NCBI GenBank assembly: GCA_900315075.1
Contig: OMXV01000002.1
Coordinates: 62,001 to 126,000 of the forward strand
Reading direction: 5' to 3'
Length of the DNA: 64,000 bases
Source of the DNA: an uncultured Prevotellaceae bacterium
GTDB lineage: Bacteria; Bacteroidota; Bacteroidia; Bacteroidales; Bacteroidaceae
Made by a program: the position numbers and the translations under genes. Below the pieces are notes generated by a model that worked only from the letters and a program-made list of their open reading frames with translations, did not search any database and was not told where the DNA came from. Shown piece after piece: positions 26,901 through 35,796 of the stretch (position 1 is its first letter; each line of letters starts with the position of its first letter).

Positions 26901-27955
26901 ATTTCGATGATATCGCTAATATGGCAATCTACGAAATCCACAATTGCTGTTGCCCATGACATCCCAACTCCGAAAGCGCTCATCATGATGCTTTTTCTCC
27001 CTTGTAGTTGGTCTTTTAGTTCACTCACGATGGTGATGGGCACCGAGACAGATGAAGTATTACCAAATTTCTCTATAGTATGAGGAATCTTTGTAGTGTC
27101 GAGTTTCATCTTTTTGGCTATATAACTATTGATGTAGTTATTAGCCTGATGAAATACATAATAGTCTATATGATCTTTGTCGATGCCGGCAAATTCGAGT
27201 GTTTTCTTGATGTCACGAGGGATTTCCCTGATGACAAATGTGAACACGTCGCCGCCGCGCATATATCCTTGTTCCTCGCTGCGGATGTTGCCATATTCAT
27301 CGACCACCTGCTCACGGAGTGTCTCTATGCTACTGGGATGTCGATAGCCGCCACCTTTTATCATTATCAGGTCGTAGCGAGAACCGTCGGAATTGAGCGA
27401 GAACCAACTCTTGCCGTATTTCTCGTCGCGCTCTATCAGCGCAGCCACACCAGCGTCACCAAAGATAAAAGCACTTCGGCGATCTTTTGGGGAATAGACT
27501 TTCGAACGTGTCTCGCCGTCGAGAATCAATGCCTTATGGAAATTCCCTCCTTGAAGCATGCTATAGACCACGGAGAGTGCATAGCAGAACCCGGCACAAC
27601 CTAATTGTATGTCGAAAGCTACACAACTGTTGGGCAAACCAAGCCTATGTTGCAAGATAATGGAGGTGGCTGGCATACGATAGTCGGGGGTTTGCGAGAG
27701 AAATACCAGAAGGTCAATCTCTGTGCGGTCGATGTCATTGTCGGCCAGGAGTTGTTCAGCTGCGGCATAACAAAGGTCGGATGAACAGGTGGCATCGTCG
27801 GCGAAACGTCGTTCATAGACACCCACCTTGTCAACAACCTCTTTCACTTGGTCGGCGGGGAAGTATTCGGTGTACTCGTAATTGTGGATAATCCGCTTGG
27901 GCACACAACCTGCCATTGCGCGGATGCCCACACCCTCAAATTCGATGAATGCCAT
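26897..27955 (-). CDS. Beta-ketoacyl-ACP synthase III-like enzyme
   Basis: 352 residues with the FabH triad: Cys120 in QLGCAGFCYAL, His269 in VFHQANNY and Asn299 in KFGNTSSVS. FDIQLGC and GDAGVAAL are family motifs. The enzyme condenses an acyl-CoA with malonyl-ACP to give a short beta-ketoacyl-ACP. Located 4 bases from a dedicated ACP gene and overlapping an SDR gene, it is not the housekeeping fatty-acid FabH but part of a small acyl-making cassette. The chain length cannot be read from sequence. Confidence 0.9.
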   Translation of the reverse strand: MAFIEFEGVGIRAMAGCVPKRIIHNYEYTEYFPADQVKEVVDKVGVYERRFADDATCSSDLCYAAAEQLLADNDIDRTEIDLLVFLSQTPDYRMPATSIILQHRLGLPNSCVAFDIQLGCAGFCYALSVVYSMLQGGNFHKALILDGETRSKVYSPKDRRSAFIFGDAGVAALIERDEKYGKSWFSLNSDGSRYDLIMIKGGGYRHPSSIETLREQVVDEYGNIRSEEQGYMRGGDVFTFVIREIPRDIKKTLEFAGIDKDHIDYYVFHQANNYINSYIAKKMKLDTTKIPHTIEKFGNTSSVSVPITIVSELKDQLQGRKSIMMSAFGVGMSWATAIVDFVDCHISDIIEI

Positions 27956-27959
27956 ATTA

Positions 27960-28184
27960 TTATGCAGTAGCCAGTTGGTAGAGGTCGTTGATAGTGATGG
28001 CAGCGTGAATGTCTTTCTCTTCTATTTGCTTGTCAAATTCCTCGTCGAAGAAAGCTATTATCAGCATGACCGACAGCGAACTCCATTCTTCCAAGTCTTT
28101 AAATACTGTGTCGGGACTGAGTGCGGCAATGTCTTCAATCTCTATGGCCTCGGCCAACTTCTCTATAAATTCTGTAATCTGCAT
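27960..28184 (-). CDS. Dedicated acyl carrier protein
   Basis: 74 residues, four-helix ACP type. Ser36 in EEWSSLSVM is the phosphopantetheine site; the usual DSL is SSL here, while the second ACP of the window (54863-55102) has the standard EEWDSL. The protein is acidic. It lies just upstream of the KAS III gene and should carry the acyl intermediate of this cassette. Confidence 0.88.
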   Translation of the reverse strand: MQITEFIEKLAEAIEIEDIAALSPDTVFKDLEEWSSLSVMLIIAFFDEEFDKQIEEKDIHAAITINDLYQLATA

Positions 28185-28240
28185 ATTTCGGATGTTTTTT
28201 TATTCTTAAGTATAAATATGTTATGGTAATGTCCAAGCTC

Positions 28241-29230
28241 CTAATCTCCCATCATCCTCTCATACCTGTCAACGATATGCCTATTGATGATGTCGAAATC
28301 AATGATGTCGCGATGAGTTTCACGGCTATTATCTGTATAGGTGTCGCTAAGTGATTGACAGATTTGGTGGGCTGCTTCTTTTGGTATACGGCTGATAATG
28401 GCCGAGTTATGCAAACCTTCAATCTGCCGGCGGGCATCGCCCACATCCACGCTAAACACGCGCTTGTTTAATGCAAGGCTCTCACGGATAATATTAGGTG
28501 ACCCTTCCTCGTCGGATGTGAGCAATACGAAATCACAGGCATTGATCCACACAGGCACTTGGTCGGGTTTCACACCACACATCACCAACAAATGATATCC
28601 TTCACCCAGTTGGGAAACTATTTGTTCGGCTATGTCGCGCCGTTTAACGCTGCTGTTGTGGACATCGGAAAAAAGTACCTGGTGTCCATCGCCAATACCC
28701 AACTGCTCTCGGGCCTGTTTTTGGGAGATTGGAGTAAAAAGTTGGTAATCTACTCCTAATGGTTGAGCAAACATACGGTTTTCATGCTTACGAAGTAGCC
28801 TTGATGGTACATAATTCCTCATTTCATCAGAAACGAACCCCACAGCCTCGTACCATCTGATGCAAGCAAACGATGCCCATTGGTTGACACGTATTTTAGC
28901 ACGGCGTATCCTACTTTTAGTAGTCTTAATAGCTTTTGCATGAATGTCTGTACCATGGAAGGTGATGAGCTTATGGCATTTACTGCCTATGAGAAAAAAT
29001 CTAACTAACAGAGAGTAGATTCCACCAAAGTGTACGTGTACGATGTCGTGCTGGCGAGCTTCATGGGATATTTCCCTTAGCGACTTAAAAGGCTTGCGGC
29101 TTCTGAATCTCACAAAATCCACTGCATCTACCCGTCTGTCGTTGCTAAGTGACATTTTCATGCGGTGTAGGATGGGGTTCCCCACAACATTTGGATTGCA
29201 AGCCTGATTGGAGACAAGCAGTATTTTCAT
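28241..29230 (-). CDS. GT4-type glycosyltransferase
   Basis: 329 residues, GT-B fold. The N-terminal acceptor domain is visible (MKILLVSNQACNPNVVGNP, VHVHFGGIYSL, ITFHGTDIHA), and the C-terminal donor domain ends with EEGSPNIIRESLALN, the E-x7-E donor-binding motif. It adds one sugar to the lipid-linked repeat unit at the cytoplasmic face. Donor and acceptor are not predictable. Its first residues differ from the other GT4 of the locus (29910-30971), so the two are not recent duplicates. Confidence 0.88.
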   Translation of the reverse strand: MKILLVSNQACNPNVVGNPILHRMKMSLSNDRRVDAVDFVRFRSRKPFKSLREISHEARQHDIVHVHFGGIYSLLVRFFLIGSKCHKLITFHGTDIHAKAIKTTKSRIRRAKIRVNQWASFACIRWYEAVGFVSDEMRNYVPSRLLRKHENRMFAQPLGVDYQLFTPISQKQAREQLGIGDGHQVLFSDVHNSSVKRRDIAEQIVSQLGEGYHLLVMCGVKPDQVPVWINACDFVLLTSDEEGSPNIIRESLALNKRVFSVDVGDARRQIEGLHNSAIISRIPKEAAHQICQSLSDTYTDNSRETHRDIIDFDIINRHIVDRYERMMGD

Positions 29231-29284
29231 ACAACATTCCCCCTCATCGTTGTCGGCAAAGATTTCATTGTATCCTCAATGCAG

Positions 29285-29908
29285 TTATAGGCGTTTCATG
29301 TAAGTAATTGACGATGTTCCTATCTTACGATAGGGAGTGAAACCATTACGCTCATAGAAACGTAATGCACGGTTATTGTTTACCGAGAGTGAAAGTAGGC
29401 ATATTTTCCGCCCATTTTGTTTCATCCTATGCAGGTATTCTTCTATCATTTGCTGGGCGTAGCCTTTGCCACGGTATTCGGCAAGTGTGCAGATGGAGAG
29501 TAAGTCGCCTTTCTCGTTCTTCTGAATGTCGTCAATACTATGGTCTAAAATCTCATAATGTGGCTTTTTAAACCTTAGTTTTAGTTTTGCCCATGCTAAT
29601 CGGTCACCTTTTAACAATAGCCATGCAATGCGAGTAAGCACACGTGGGCGATTATGGCGGATGTAATTGGACTGCTGTCCAGACTTGTCGAAATAGTAAC
29701 CCATGCAGAATCCTACAATCTTATGATTGTCGTCAGCTGCCACAACGAAGAGTTCAGGACTGTCGTCGAGAAATTCTTTGTAGAAACGGCTGAGCAGATA
29801 GCAGTTATTGGATGAGCCTATCCTTGTGGAAAGGTGGCGAGGAAAGCATTGGGCATGTACTTTGGCGATTTCGCCTAAATCGTCGTATGTAGCTTGGCGG
29901 ATAGTCAT
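29285..29908 (-). CDS. GNAT family N-acetyltransferase
   Basis: 207 residues. The acetyl-CoA motif A reads YRGKGYAQQMIEEYL (about 155-169), and the C terminus has NNRALRFYERNGF, typical of GNAT proteins. It sits between two glycosyltransferase genes, one base away from the upstream one, so it probably N-acetylates an amino sugar such as the product of the DegT aminotransferase. The first half (FPRHLSTRIGSSNNCYLLSR) is less typical and may bind the sugar substrate. Confidence 0.83.
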   Translation of the reverse strand: MTIRQATYDDLGEIAKVHAQCFPRHLSTRIGSSNNCYLLSRFYKEFLDDSPELFVVAADDNHKIVGFCMGYYFDKSGQQSNYIRHNRPRVLTRIAWLLLKGDRLAWAKLKLRFKKPHYEILDHSIDDIQKNEKGDLLSICTLAEYRGKGYAQQMIEEYLHRMKQNGRKICLLSLSVNNNRALRFYERNGFTPYRKIGTSSITYMKRL

Positions 29909-29909
29909 T

Positions 29910-30971
29910 TCATTGATGTAGAAATACCTTTGTCAATTTCTGCCGATCGAAAAGACTGTATGTGTTGTGAATATCTTTCAAATCTAAGGCTTTCATCATA
30001 CTGCTCGCCATTTTTTCTGCATCCTCTACCGGACATACATACCCATTGACACCATCTTTCACTATTTGTTGAATGACAGGTAGGCATGTGGTAGCTACAA
30101 CAGACTTGTTAAGGCACATGGCCTCCAATAGTACATTTGGAAAACCTTCCATGCGAGACGGGAGCACAAAGACATCGCAATGGGCCATGAAAGGATAAGG
30201 GTTTTCACAGAAACCATAGAACCTTACACCTTCTTTGCCGTCATGCTTTTCTACCAAGTTGCGCGCATAACTGCCGTCCTTGTTACCTATAATGGTGAGG
30301 GTGGCTTCATGATATTGCTTTCGTACTTGAGTGAAAGCTTCTAATAGCACGTCCACGCCCTTGCGATAGGTGATGGTACCAACAGCCAAGAAACGGGGAT
30401 GTGATACCTCATGTAAATCCACGTCTTTTATTGCCTGATTTCGTACAAAGTCTTCGTCTAAAGGGTTATAGACAGTCACCACCTTGTCGGCTGGCAGACC
30501 ATAATATGATAGTGCCTGATCACGCATCTCATCGGTTTGTGCAATAATATATCTTGCCCTTTTGTATAGTTTTCTAGTCACCCATTTCATAATTCTGAAC
30601 TTCACACCTTTCATTCCTCGGTGAAGTTGGTTGGAAGGCATATTTGGAAGGCGGAGCGTGACGGGATTTCCCGTAAACCGACAAGCTATCAGACTAGCTA
30701 TAGCCGCATTCTCTAAACTTGTAAATACACAGTCGCCATGATGCTTACGCAGGTATTTCACCAATGATGGTATGGCTGTGAGCGAGCGGCGGCAGCCCAA
30801 TGACACCAAATTAAATTCTTTTTCAATTTTATCCTTCATCTTGCCTGATGGCTTCACCAGGTTGACAAATTGCACCTGTATGCCGTCTTTGACAAGTTCA
30901 CGGGCTAACAGTAGGCTGATATGCTCTGCACCGCCTACCCGCAGGTCGGGCAAGATAAAATGATATGTCAT
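29910..30971 (-). CDS. GT4-type glycosyltransferase
   Basis: 353 residues. The start HFILPDLRVGGAEHISLLLA is the classic GT4 opening with the GGAE acceptor-domain loop; FLAVGTITYRKGVDVLLEAF opens the donor domain, and LPSRMEGFPNVLLEAMCLN carries the E-x7-E motif. It transfers a sugar of the repeat unit in the cytoplasm. The start overlaps the Wzy stop by 4 bases. Confidence 0.92.
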   Translation of the reverse strand: MTYHFILPDLRVGGAEHISLLLARELVKDGIQVQFVNLVKPSGKMKDKIEKEFNLVSLGCRRSLTAIPSLVKYLRKHHGDCVFTSLENAAIASLIACRFTGNPVTLRLPNMPSNQLHRGMKGVKFRIMKWVTRKLYKRARYIIAQTDEMRDQALSYYGLPADKVVTVYNPLDEDFVRNQAIKDVDLHEVSHPRFLAVGTITYRKGVDVLLEAFTQVRKQYHEATLTIIGNKDGSYARNLVEKHDGKEGVRFYGFCENPYPFMAHCDVFVLPSRMEGFPNVLLEAMCLNKSVVATTCLPVIQQIVKDGVNGYVCPVEDAEKMASSMMKALDLKDIHNTYSLFDRQKLTKVFLHQ

Positions 30972-32176
30972 CGCAATCGTTTATACGTTCTCTTGCAATA
31001 TGCAACGTGCAGGAAATATACCATCATCGAGAAATAAGTACCTTTACCATAATAGCTTACCATACCCCAGTCTGTCACAAATCTGAGAATGACCAATGTT
31101 AAAATGAGGGGAGCTATTGGATCCCTTTTCACATATTTCATTTCATTGATTAGGAGATAAATAAATATGCTGTAGTAGGATAATAGTCCCACAATACCAC
31201 CATCGGCAGCCAATTCTGCATAATTGCAGTGCAAATAACCGTCTTGATCCATGGCTTTCGATAATAATATTCGTGCACATCCCATACCTATTCCCAACAA
31301 TGGCGTACGAGAAAATTGTATCCATCCAACCTGACGCATAAATTCTCGTTTGCTGGTTGAACTATCTACTTCACCCTCACCTGTAATGGAGTTAATCATA
31401 CCGTTTACACGAGCCATGGTACCGGAAAACAAATTCGTCTGGGATAGATAGATGAAAATGCCTACGATAAGACCCATGACAATTAAAAACTTCATCACAG
31501 GAATTAAGTTGTCTTTTTTTTCACGGAGATTCTTGACGTAATACAATATGATGACACCTGCGACAGCCATGAAAAGTGCTTTTCGACTTTGCGTGGCAGC
31601 AATGATATAAATACATGGAATAACCAAAAACATCAGGCGCTTCATTTTTCCCCGCATAAAAAAATAGGCGTTAATCAAAATTGCCGTGGCTGCAATCATA
31701 CCTGTTGTGTTGGCATTGGTGCCTGCTCCCAAACGCCCAGAACCTTCACCCAATGCAATGATCCTGCCCACACCAATGAAGAATATCGTATAAATGACCA
31801 CTGTATATGACCCATATAGCATAATCTTAAGTAATAATTCCACTCCATTTCCTGGAAATCTTTCATAATAAGAGTAGAAAATAGACATTACGATAAAGAT
31901 CGACAATATGGTGTTACCCTTTTGGATGGCGTATCCATATCCCATAGCCCAAAACGCCGTGGCATAGCAGAAAAGGCAGAATTGCAGAACAAACAGGTGG
32001 AATGTCTTGATCTCAAAATGATAGTTTGTACTCACAAGGAATAGCAAACCACATACAAACATAATCGCTGTATTATATTGTCCAAAGCTCATGAACATCG
32101 ATATAAAATACACGAATGTGATAAGCCAGACAAATTTGTCGTTGTTGTTAGCTGTCCTATAAGTTGTTGAAGGCAT
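30968..32176 (-). CDS. Wzy-type O-antigen/capsule polymerase
   Basis: 402 residues with about eleven membrane helices and one large periplasmic loop at about 250-325. Typical marks: GAGTNANTTGM, ATQSRKAL after a helix, then FSRTPLLGIGMGCAR and HCNYAELAADGGIVGLL, which fit the Wzy_C/O-antigen ligase family. It joins repeat units on the periplasmic side. Only one such gene is present, so polymerase is more likely than ligase. The flippase partner is the Wzx at 48488-49921, separated from it by the housekeeping block. Confidence 0.85.
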   Translation of the reverse strand: MPSTTYRTANNNDKFVWLITFVYFISMFMSFGQYNTAIMFVCGLLFLVSTNYHFEIKTFHLFVLQFCLFCYATAFWAMGYGYAIQKGNTILSIFIVMSIFYSYYERFPGNGVELLLKIMLYGSYTVVIYTIFFIGVGRIIALGEGSGRLGAGTNANTTGMIAATAILINAYFFMRGKMKRLMFLVIPCIYIIAATQSRKALFMAVAGVIILYYVKNLREKKDNLIPVMKFLIVMGLIVGIFIYLSQTNLFSGTMARVNGMINSITGEGEVDSSTSKREFMRQVGWIQFSRTPLLGIGMGCARILLSKAMDQDGYLHCNYAELAADGGIVGLLSYYSIFIYLLINEMKYVKRDPIAPLILTLVILRFVTDWGMVSYYGKGTYFSMMVYFLHVAYCKRTYKRLR

Positions 32177-32188
32177 GTGCTTTTTTAT

Positions 32189-32959
32189 TCAGTCTATATA
32201 ATAATCAGCGGCATGATGTCTGGGTTTACGCTCAGAAAGTGGAGGAAGCTCCATATAGTTTTTGTATCTAGTTGTAAGCCAAGAGTCATAGCCTGCCGGA
32301 ACACAGAAATAACCATCTTCAAATGGTAACTCAACGGTACTGTCCAAAGCCGAAGAGTCGTAAAAACGGAAATCAGATGTTACAAAAATATGTTTTCCCT
32401 TTCCTAACGGATATCTTTGGTAAAACTTCATGTATTTCATGGAGTAATGCCGGGCAATGTACAAGAACGGATTCCATCGGTCGGGGATAATATGACGTAG
32501 GGAAAGTGAACGGCCGCAACGTCTCCAAAAATGAAGGCGATGAACGATATCGTCATACTTCTTATATAATTGTTTTATGTCGGTATTTTCCTTGTTGGGA
32601 GAGTCGTACATCAAATAGATGTCGATGGAAATACCACGACTTCGATGACCGGTACGAATGCTGTAGCTGTGATTGTCGTAAAGCCTGCCCATTGGAAGTA
32701 GATGAGAAAGGTCTTTGTAACATTCTACAACCTCATATCTTTCCGAACTGTATAATGATACAAAGCGCAAAAAGTCTTCCTCGGGCATCATCACGTCGAT
32801 GTCGTCGTCCCAGGGTATAAACCCCTTGTGGCGTACAGCGCCAAGCATGGTGCCGTAGGCCAGATAATATCGCAACTGATGTTTGGAGCAGAATGTGGCG
32901 AACTCTTTCAATATCTCAAGCATGATGCCACGTGACTGTTCCATTGTGAGTATTGCCAT
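32189..32959 (-). CDS. LicD-family phosphotransferase (copy 1)
   Basis: 256 residues from the ATG at 32959. A longer frame to 33124 would run into the PP-loop gene and is rejected. YGTMLGAVRHKGFIPWDDDIDV (about 35-56) is the LicD signature with metal-binding acids 51-55. LicD enzymes move phosphate-linked alcohols such as phosphocholine from a CDP carrier to a sugar; the vertebrate relatives fukutin and FKRP move ribitol-phosphate from CDP-ribitol. An IspD-SDR fusion in the same locus (36304-37665) would make such a CDP-alcohol. Not paired with a choline kinase, so phosphocholine is less likely. Confidence 0.9.
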   Translation of the reverse strand: MAILTMEQSRGIMLEILKEFATFCSKHQLRYYLAYGTMLGAVRHKGFIPWDDDIDVMMPEEDFLRFVSLYSSERYEVVECYKDLSHLLPMGRLYDNHSYSIRTGHRSRGISIDIYLMYDSPNKENTDIKQLYKKYDDIVHRLHFWRRCGRSLSLRHIIPDRWNPFLYIARHYSMKYMKFYQRYPLGKGKHIFVTSDFRFYDSSALDSTVELPFEDGYFCVPAGYDSWLTTRYKNYMELPPLSERKPRHHAADYYID

Positions 32960-32981
32960 GATAAATGGAGATGTGTGATGA

Positions 32982-33746
32982 TTATTTATGCTGTGCCTTT
33001 TTGATGATTTTTCGGAAAGGGTCGTAGGTAATGCGGCGAATTGCACCAAGCACACGGCCAGACATGGGTACGCGGTAAGCCATGTCTTCGTTAAGGGCGT
33101 CATCGCAGGGGCTGCAATAGCCACAGGGCAGTCCGAATACAGGACGATGGCAGAACCATGTCTCAGGAATCAAATCGTCAAGGCCCATTTTGCGCATTTC
33201 AGCCACCTCTTCGGGCTTTTCCATGTCAAACATGGGCATAGGAAAAAGCATATCCCCGAAGACGAGGCTTATTTCCTTCGAGGATTTCTCCTTGTCTATA
33301 CGCAACTGTATAATCCCATCACTGTCGTCTTCGATGAGTGTGCTTTCGCCAATGATAGCATTATAAGACTTGCCGCGGGGACTCTTTTGAAGACCCAATT
33401 CCATGGTGAGCCCTTTCTGGCGTGCAAAGCGTGCCAACCATTCATATTGTGTGCCGATATGGTATTTCTTACTCAGTTTCAACGAGGCAGCAGAGATATC
33501 CTCCATAGGAGGGATGCTCTCTATATCTACGATAATCACATCTCGTAAATCACACTTGGTCGTGTCTTTCCTTCTCACCATATCGGTGATTCTGGATATA
33601 GCCCTAAGTTCGTATTTTGTCGAACTACGTTTTTTATCTATGATGTAATAAGGTTGGACAATAACGTCGTGGAGCGACAATTCGGCTACGCGACATGTAC
33701 TGTCAAGACCTCCCGTCCACAACAAATTGATTGTTCGTTTCGTCAT
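32982..33746 (-). CDS. QueC-like PP-loop ATPase in the polysaccharide locus
   Basis: 254 residues. WTGGLDSTCRV (10-20) is a PP-loop of the SGGxDS type, and the C-terminal CHRPVFGLPCGYCSPC has Cys199, 208, 211 and 214 with spacing C-x8-C-x2-C-x2-C, the zinc site of QueC (7-cyano-7-deazaguanine synthase). The remaining sequence is unlike housekeeping QueC, and no other queuosine gene is nearby. It lies between two LicD genes with gaps of 22 and about 33 bases. It should adenylate a carboxylate and then form an amide- or nitrile-type product; here the substrate might be a sugar acid or amino acid. Its function in the locus is unknown. Confidence 0.75.
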   Translation of the reverse strand: MTKRTINLLWTGGLDSTCRVAELSLHDVIVQPYYIIDKKRSSTKYELRAISRITDMVRRKDTTKCDLRDVIIVDIESIPPMEDISAASLKLSKKYHIGTQYEWLARFARQKGLTMELGLQKSPRGKSYNAIIGESTLIEDDSDGIIQLRIDKEKSSKEISLVFGDMLFPMPMFDMEKPEEVAEMRKMGLDDLIPETWFCHRPVFGLPCGYCSPCDDALNEDMAYRVPMSGRVLGAIRRITYDPFRKIIKKAQHK

Positions 33747-33779
33747 ATATAAAGCCTGAAGTTTAATAACTAAAGTCTC

Positions 33780-34589
33780 TTATTTCCACAAATATTGATG
33801 CCGGCTATGTCGTGGTATGCGTTTCTCAGCAGGAGGAAGCTCCATGTAGTCGCCATATATCTGATGGAGGTAATCGTCGTAGCCCGACATCAGACGAAAT
33901 TCCTTGCCCTCAAATTTCACGGGGATAGTGTCGTCGAAATCCTTACGAAGATACCATTCCTTTTCCCGATAGACCGTGTGGTAGTTGGTAAGCCTCGAGC
34001 AGCACTCTTCCTCAGCAGTACTGAGGCGGGTGATTTCATCTACAAGTTCTTCTACTGTCGCTGATGGGCAAGTGACTTTTTGCCAAAGCACATGAAGGTT
34101 TCCCTTCAATCCTAACGATTTGTTTAGAATGCGCATGGCATCACGACGATGGTCAAGTCTTAGCTTTACACTGTAAATCTTCTTTTGCCGGGCATAGTAT
34201 TTGTCGTAGTCGTTGTTGGCCAAGTCCATGGGGAAAACGTCTATCCATATACCACTTTCGCTTTTGAAACATGGCACAAATGGTTGCGCCATGGTGCGCC
34301 TCATCTCACATAGTCTGGCATAGCCAATCAGGCTGTTACCACGCTGTGGGGCAAACAATTCAAAGTCGACATTCCCTTGGTAGATGGCGCAAAAACGTTC
34401 ATAATCTTGTCGGGGCATGCAGACATCGACATCATCATCCCAGGGTATAAACCCTTGATGGCGCACCGCACCAATGGCTGTGCCGCCAGCAAGTGAGTAT
34501 TTCAGTGAATGACTGCTGCAAAAGTCATGAAACTCAGTGAGAATGTCAAGACTTACTTCCTTGATTTCGTTCAATGTCATCTTCTGCAT
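33780..34589 (-). CDS. LicD-family phosphotransferase (copy 2)
   Basis: 269 residues from ATG 34589 (ATG 34580 is also possible; an extension to 34688 would overlap the next gene by 44 bases). GGTAIGAVRHQGFIPWDDDVDV holds the metal site DDDVD at 51-55. It has the same layout as the copy at 32189-32959, and both end in MELPP followed by a basic tail, so they are paralogues, but the middle parts diverge. Two LicDs with different acceptors, as with fukutin and FKRP, could add two alditol-phosphate units in a row or at two places. Confidence 0.9.
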   Translation of the reverse strand: MQKMTLNEIKEVSLDILTEFHDFCSSHSLKYSLAGGTAIGAVRHQGFIPWDDDVDVCMPRQDYERFCAIYQGNVDFELFAPQRGNSLIGYARLCEMRRTMAQPFVPCFKSESGIWIDVFPMDLANNDYDKYYARQKKIYSVKLRLDHRRDAMRILNKSLGLKGNLHVLWQKVTCPSATVEELVDEITRLSTAEEECCSRLTNYHTVYREKEWYLRKDFDDTIPVKFEGKEFRLMSGYDDYLHQIYGDYMELPPAEKRIPRHSRHQYLWK

Positions 34590-34644
34590 GGCAGTCAGTA
34601 AAATAAAAGTTGAATCGTCAGGCGATTTGATAAATAAATGAAAG

Positions 34645-35796
34645 CTATTTGTTGCTGATTTTTGATGGCGTCTGGGCAAAATACTCACTGGTGTTGTCCT
34701 TGTCGTTCAAGAATAAATAGTGTCTTGGGTTGGACAAGACAAAATCGATGATTTCCTCTGTGCGGTCTCCATAAACTGACTTTTGGGCGCAGTATTGCTC
34801 TGCCTGTATGCCTGGGGTAATCAAATTGGCTTCGATTAAGATAGGCTGATTGTCAGAATTGAGCGCTATGTCCCATCCTACCAATGTGAGGGTAGGGAAA
34901 TAGATTGGGTGGTATTTTTTTGCGAAGTCAATGGCTTTACTTACTTCGGGAATATAGATGTCGGAAATCTTTTTCCCCTCTTGATAGGTAAATACTTTTT
35001 GGTAATCCTTGTCAACTCCAAAGTCATGGAAATGTCCGTCTTCTTCTACGCCCATGATTAGTCCACCATGTCCGAGATTGTCTATTTGGACACCGTTTCT
35101 TGCAAATTTGAAACATACGTTGCTTGTGCTTACAACACCATTCAGAAAAATTGTTGTCACACGGAATGTGTTGAGGGATGCTGGATTGAATTGGCTGGTA
35201 AGTGTCGACTGGCCTTGTATCTCTTGTACAATAAAGTTGCCTTTTTTGTCTGAGAACAATGCAGAGGTGTCATCGCTTTGTGTGCAAAATATTTTGATGT
35301 TTTTGCCCTGCTTTGTCTCTAAGATTGGCTTGACTATGCATCGTTCGTGAGACCTTACAATTTTCTCTGCCTCACTGTTGTTGATGATTTTCCTCTCAGC
35401 ATTGAAGTATGTTCCAGCAATACATGTGATAATTGTCTTAGGCTGGGGCATCTCACGGAAATAGATGCTGTACATGCCCTTGTTTGACAGGGCCTTGCGC
35501 TCAGCCATAGGATTGATGGCATTGTAGAGATAGGGATACTGGAGGTCTTGCGTGATAAATCGGGAATCGAAACGGGCATAATACTTGAAGAGGCGGTATT
35601 CGTCTTCATAAGGCTTGATGGGAAGACGTTTCCATTGCTCGTCAATCATATCTTTTTCCTCTGCAGAGAGAGAAGGTAGGTCAAATTTCCGAATGAACCT
35701 CTCTGTCCTATTGAACATGAATTTCCTGGTCCTTTCGAATTTGGTCTTTGCAAGATATTTTTCCAGTGAGTTGAATGTGCTTCCTATGATGCTCAT
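34645..35796 (-). CDS. Sugar-transfer-associated ATP-grasp protein (copy 1)
   Basis: 383 residues. The middle part shows the ATP-grasp order: CIVKPILETKQGKNI as nucleotide-binding lysine, FIVQEIQGQSTLTSQFNPASLNT, and the metal-binding end LVGWDIALNSDNQPILIEAN (Glu and Asn). This fits the ATPgrasp_ST family seen in polysaccharide clusters. It probably joins a carboxylate to an amine, or uses ATP in another glycan step. It is more distant from the four copies at 37751-43367 than these are from each other. It is the first gene of the transcript that starts at the promoter near 36170. Confidence 0.82.
   Translation of the reverse strand: MSIIGSTFNSLEKYLAKTKFERTRKFMFNRTERFIRKFDLPSLSAEEKDMIDEQWKRLPIKPYEDEYRLFKYYARFDSRFITQDLQYPYLYNAINPMAERKALSNKGMYSIYFREMPQPKTIITCIAGTYFNAERKIINNSEAEKIVRSHERCIVKPILETKQGKNIKIFCTQSDDTSALFSDKKGNFIVQEIQGQSTLTSQFNPASLNTFRVTTIFLNGVVSTSNVCFKFARNGVQIDNLGHGGLIMGVEEDGHFHDFGVDKDYQKVFTYQEGKKISDIYIPEVSKAIDFAKKYHPIYFPTLTLVGWDIALNSDNQPILIEANLITPGIQAEQYCAQKSVYGDRTEEIIDFVLSNPRHYLFLNDKDNTSEYFAQTPSKISNK

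Noticed and set aside
27080..27604. A 174-codon frame on the plus strand inside the KAS III gene
   Set aside because: It is fully antisense to a gene with all catalytic motifs, has no family match and no promoter.
30968..32176. Wzy candidate considered as a WaaL-type ligase
   Set aside because: It lies within the repeat-unit operon, overlaps a glycosyltransferase gene, and no other polymerase is present.
32189..34589. LicD genes considered as phosphocholine transferases
   Set aside because: No choline kinase or choline uptake gene is nearby, while a CDP-ribitol-type synthase is.
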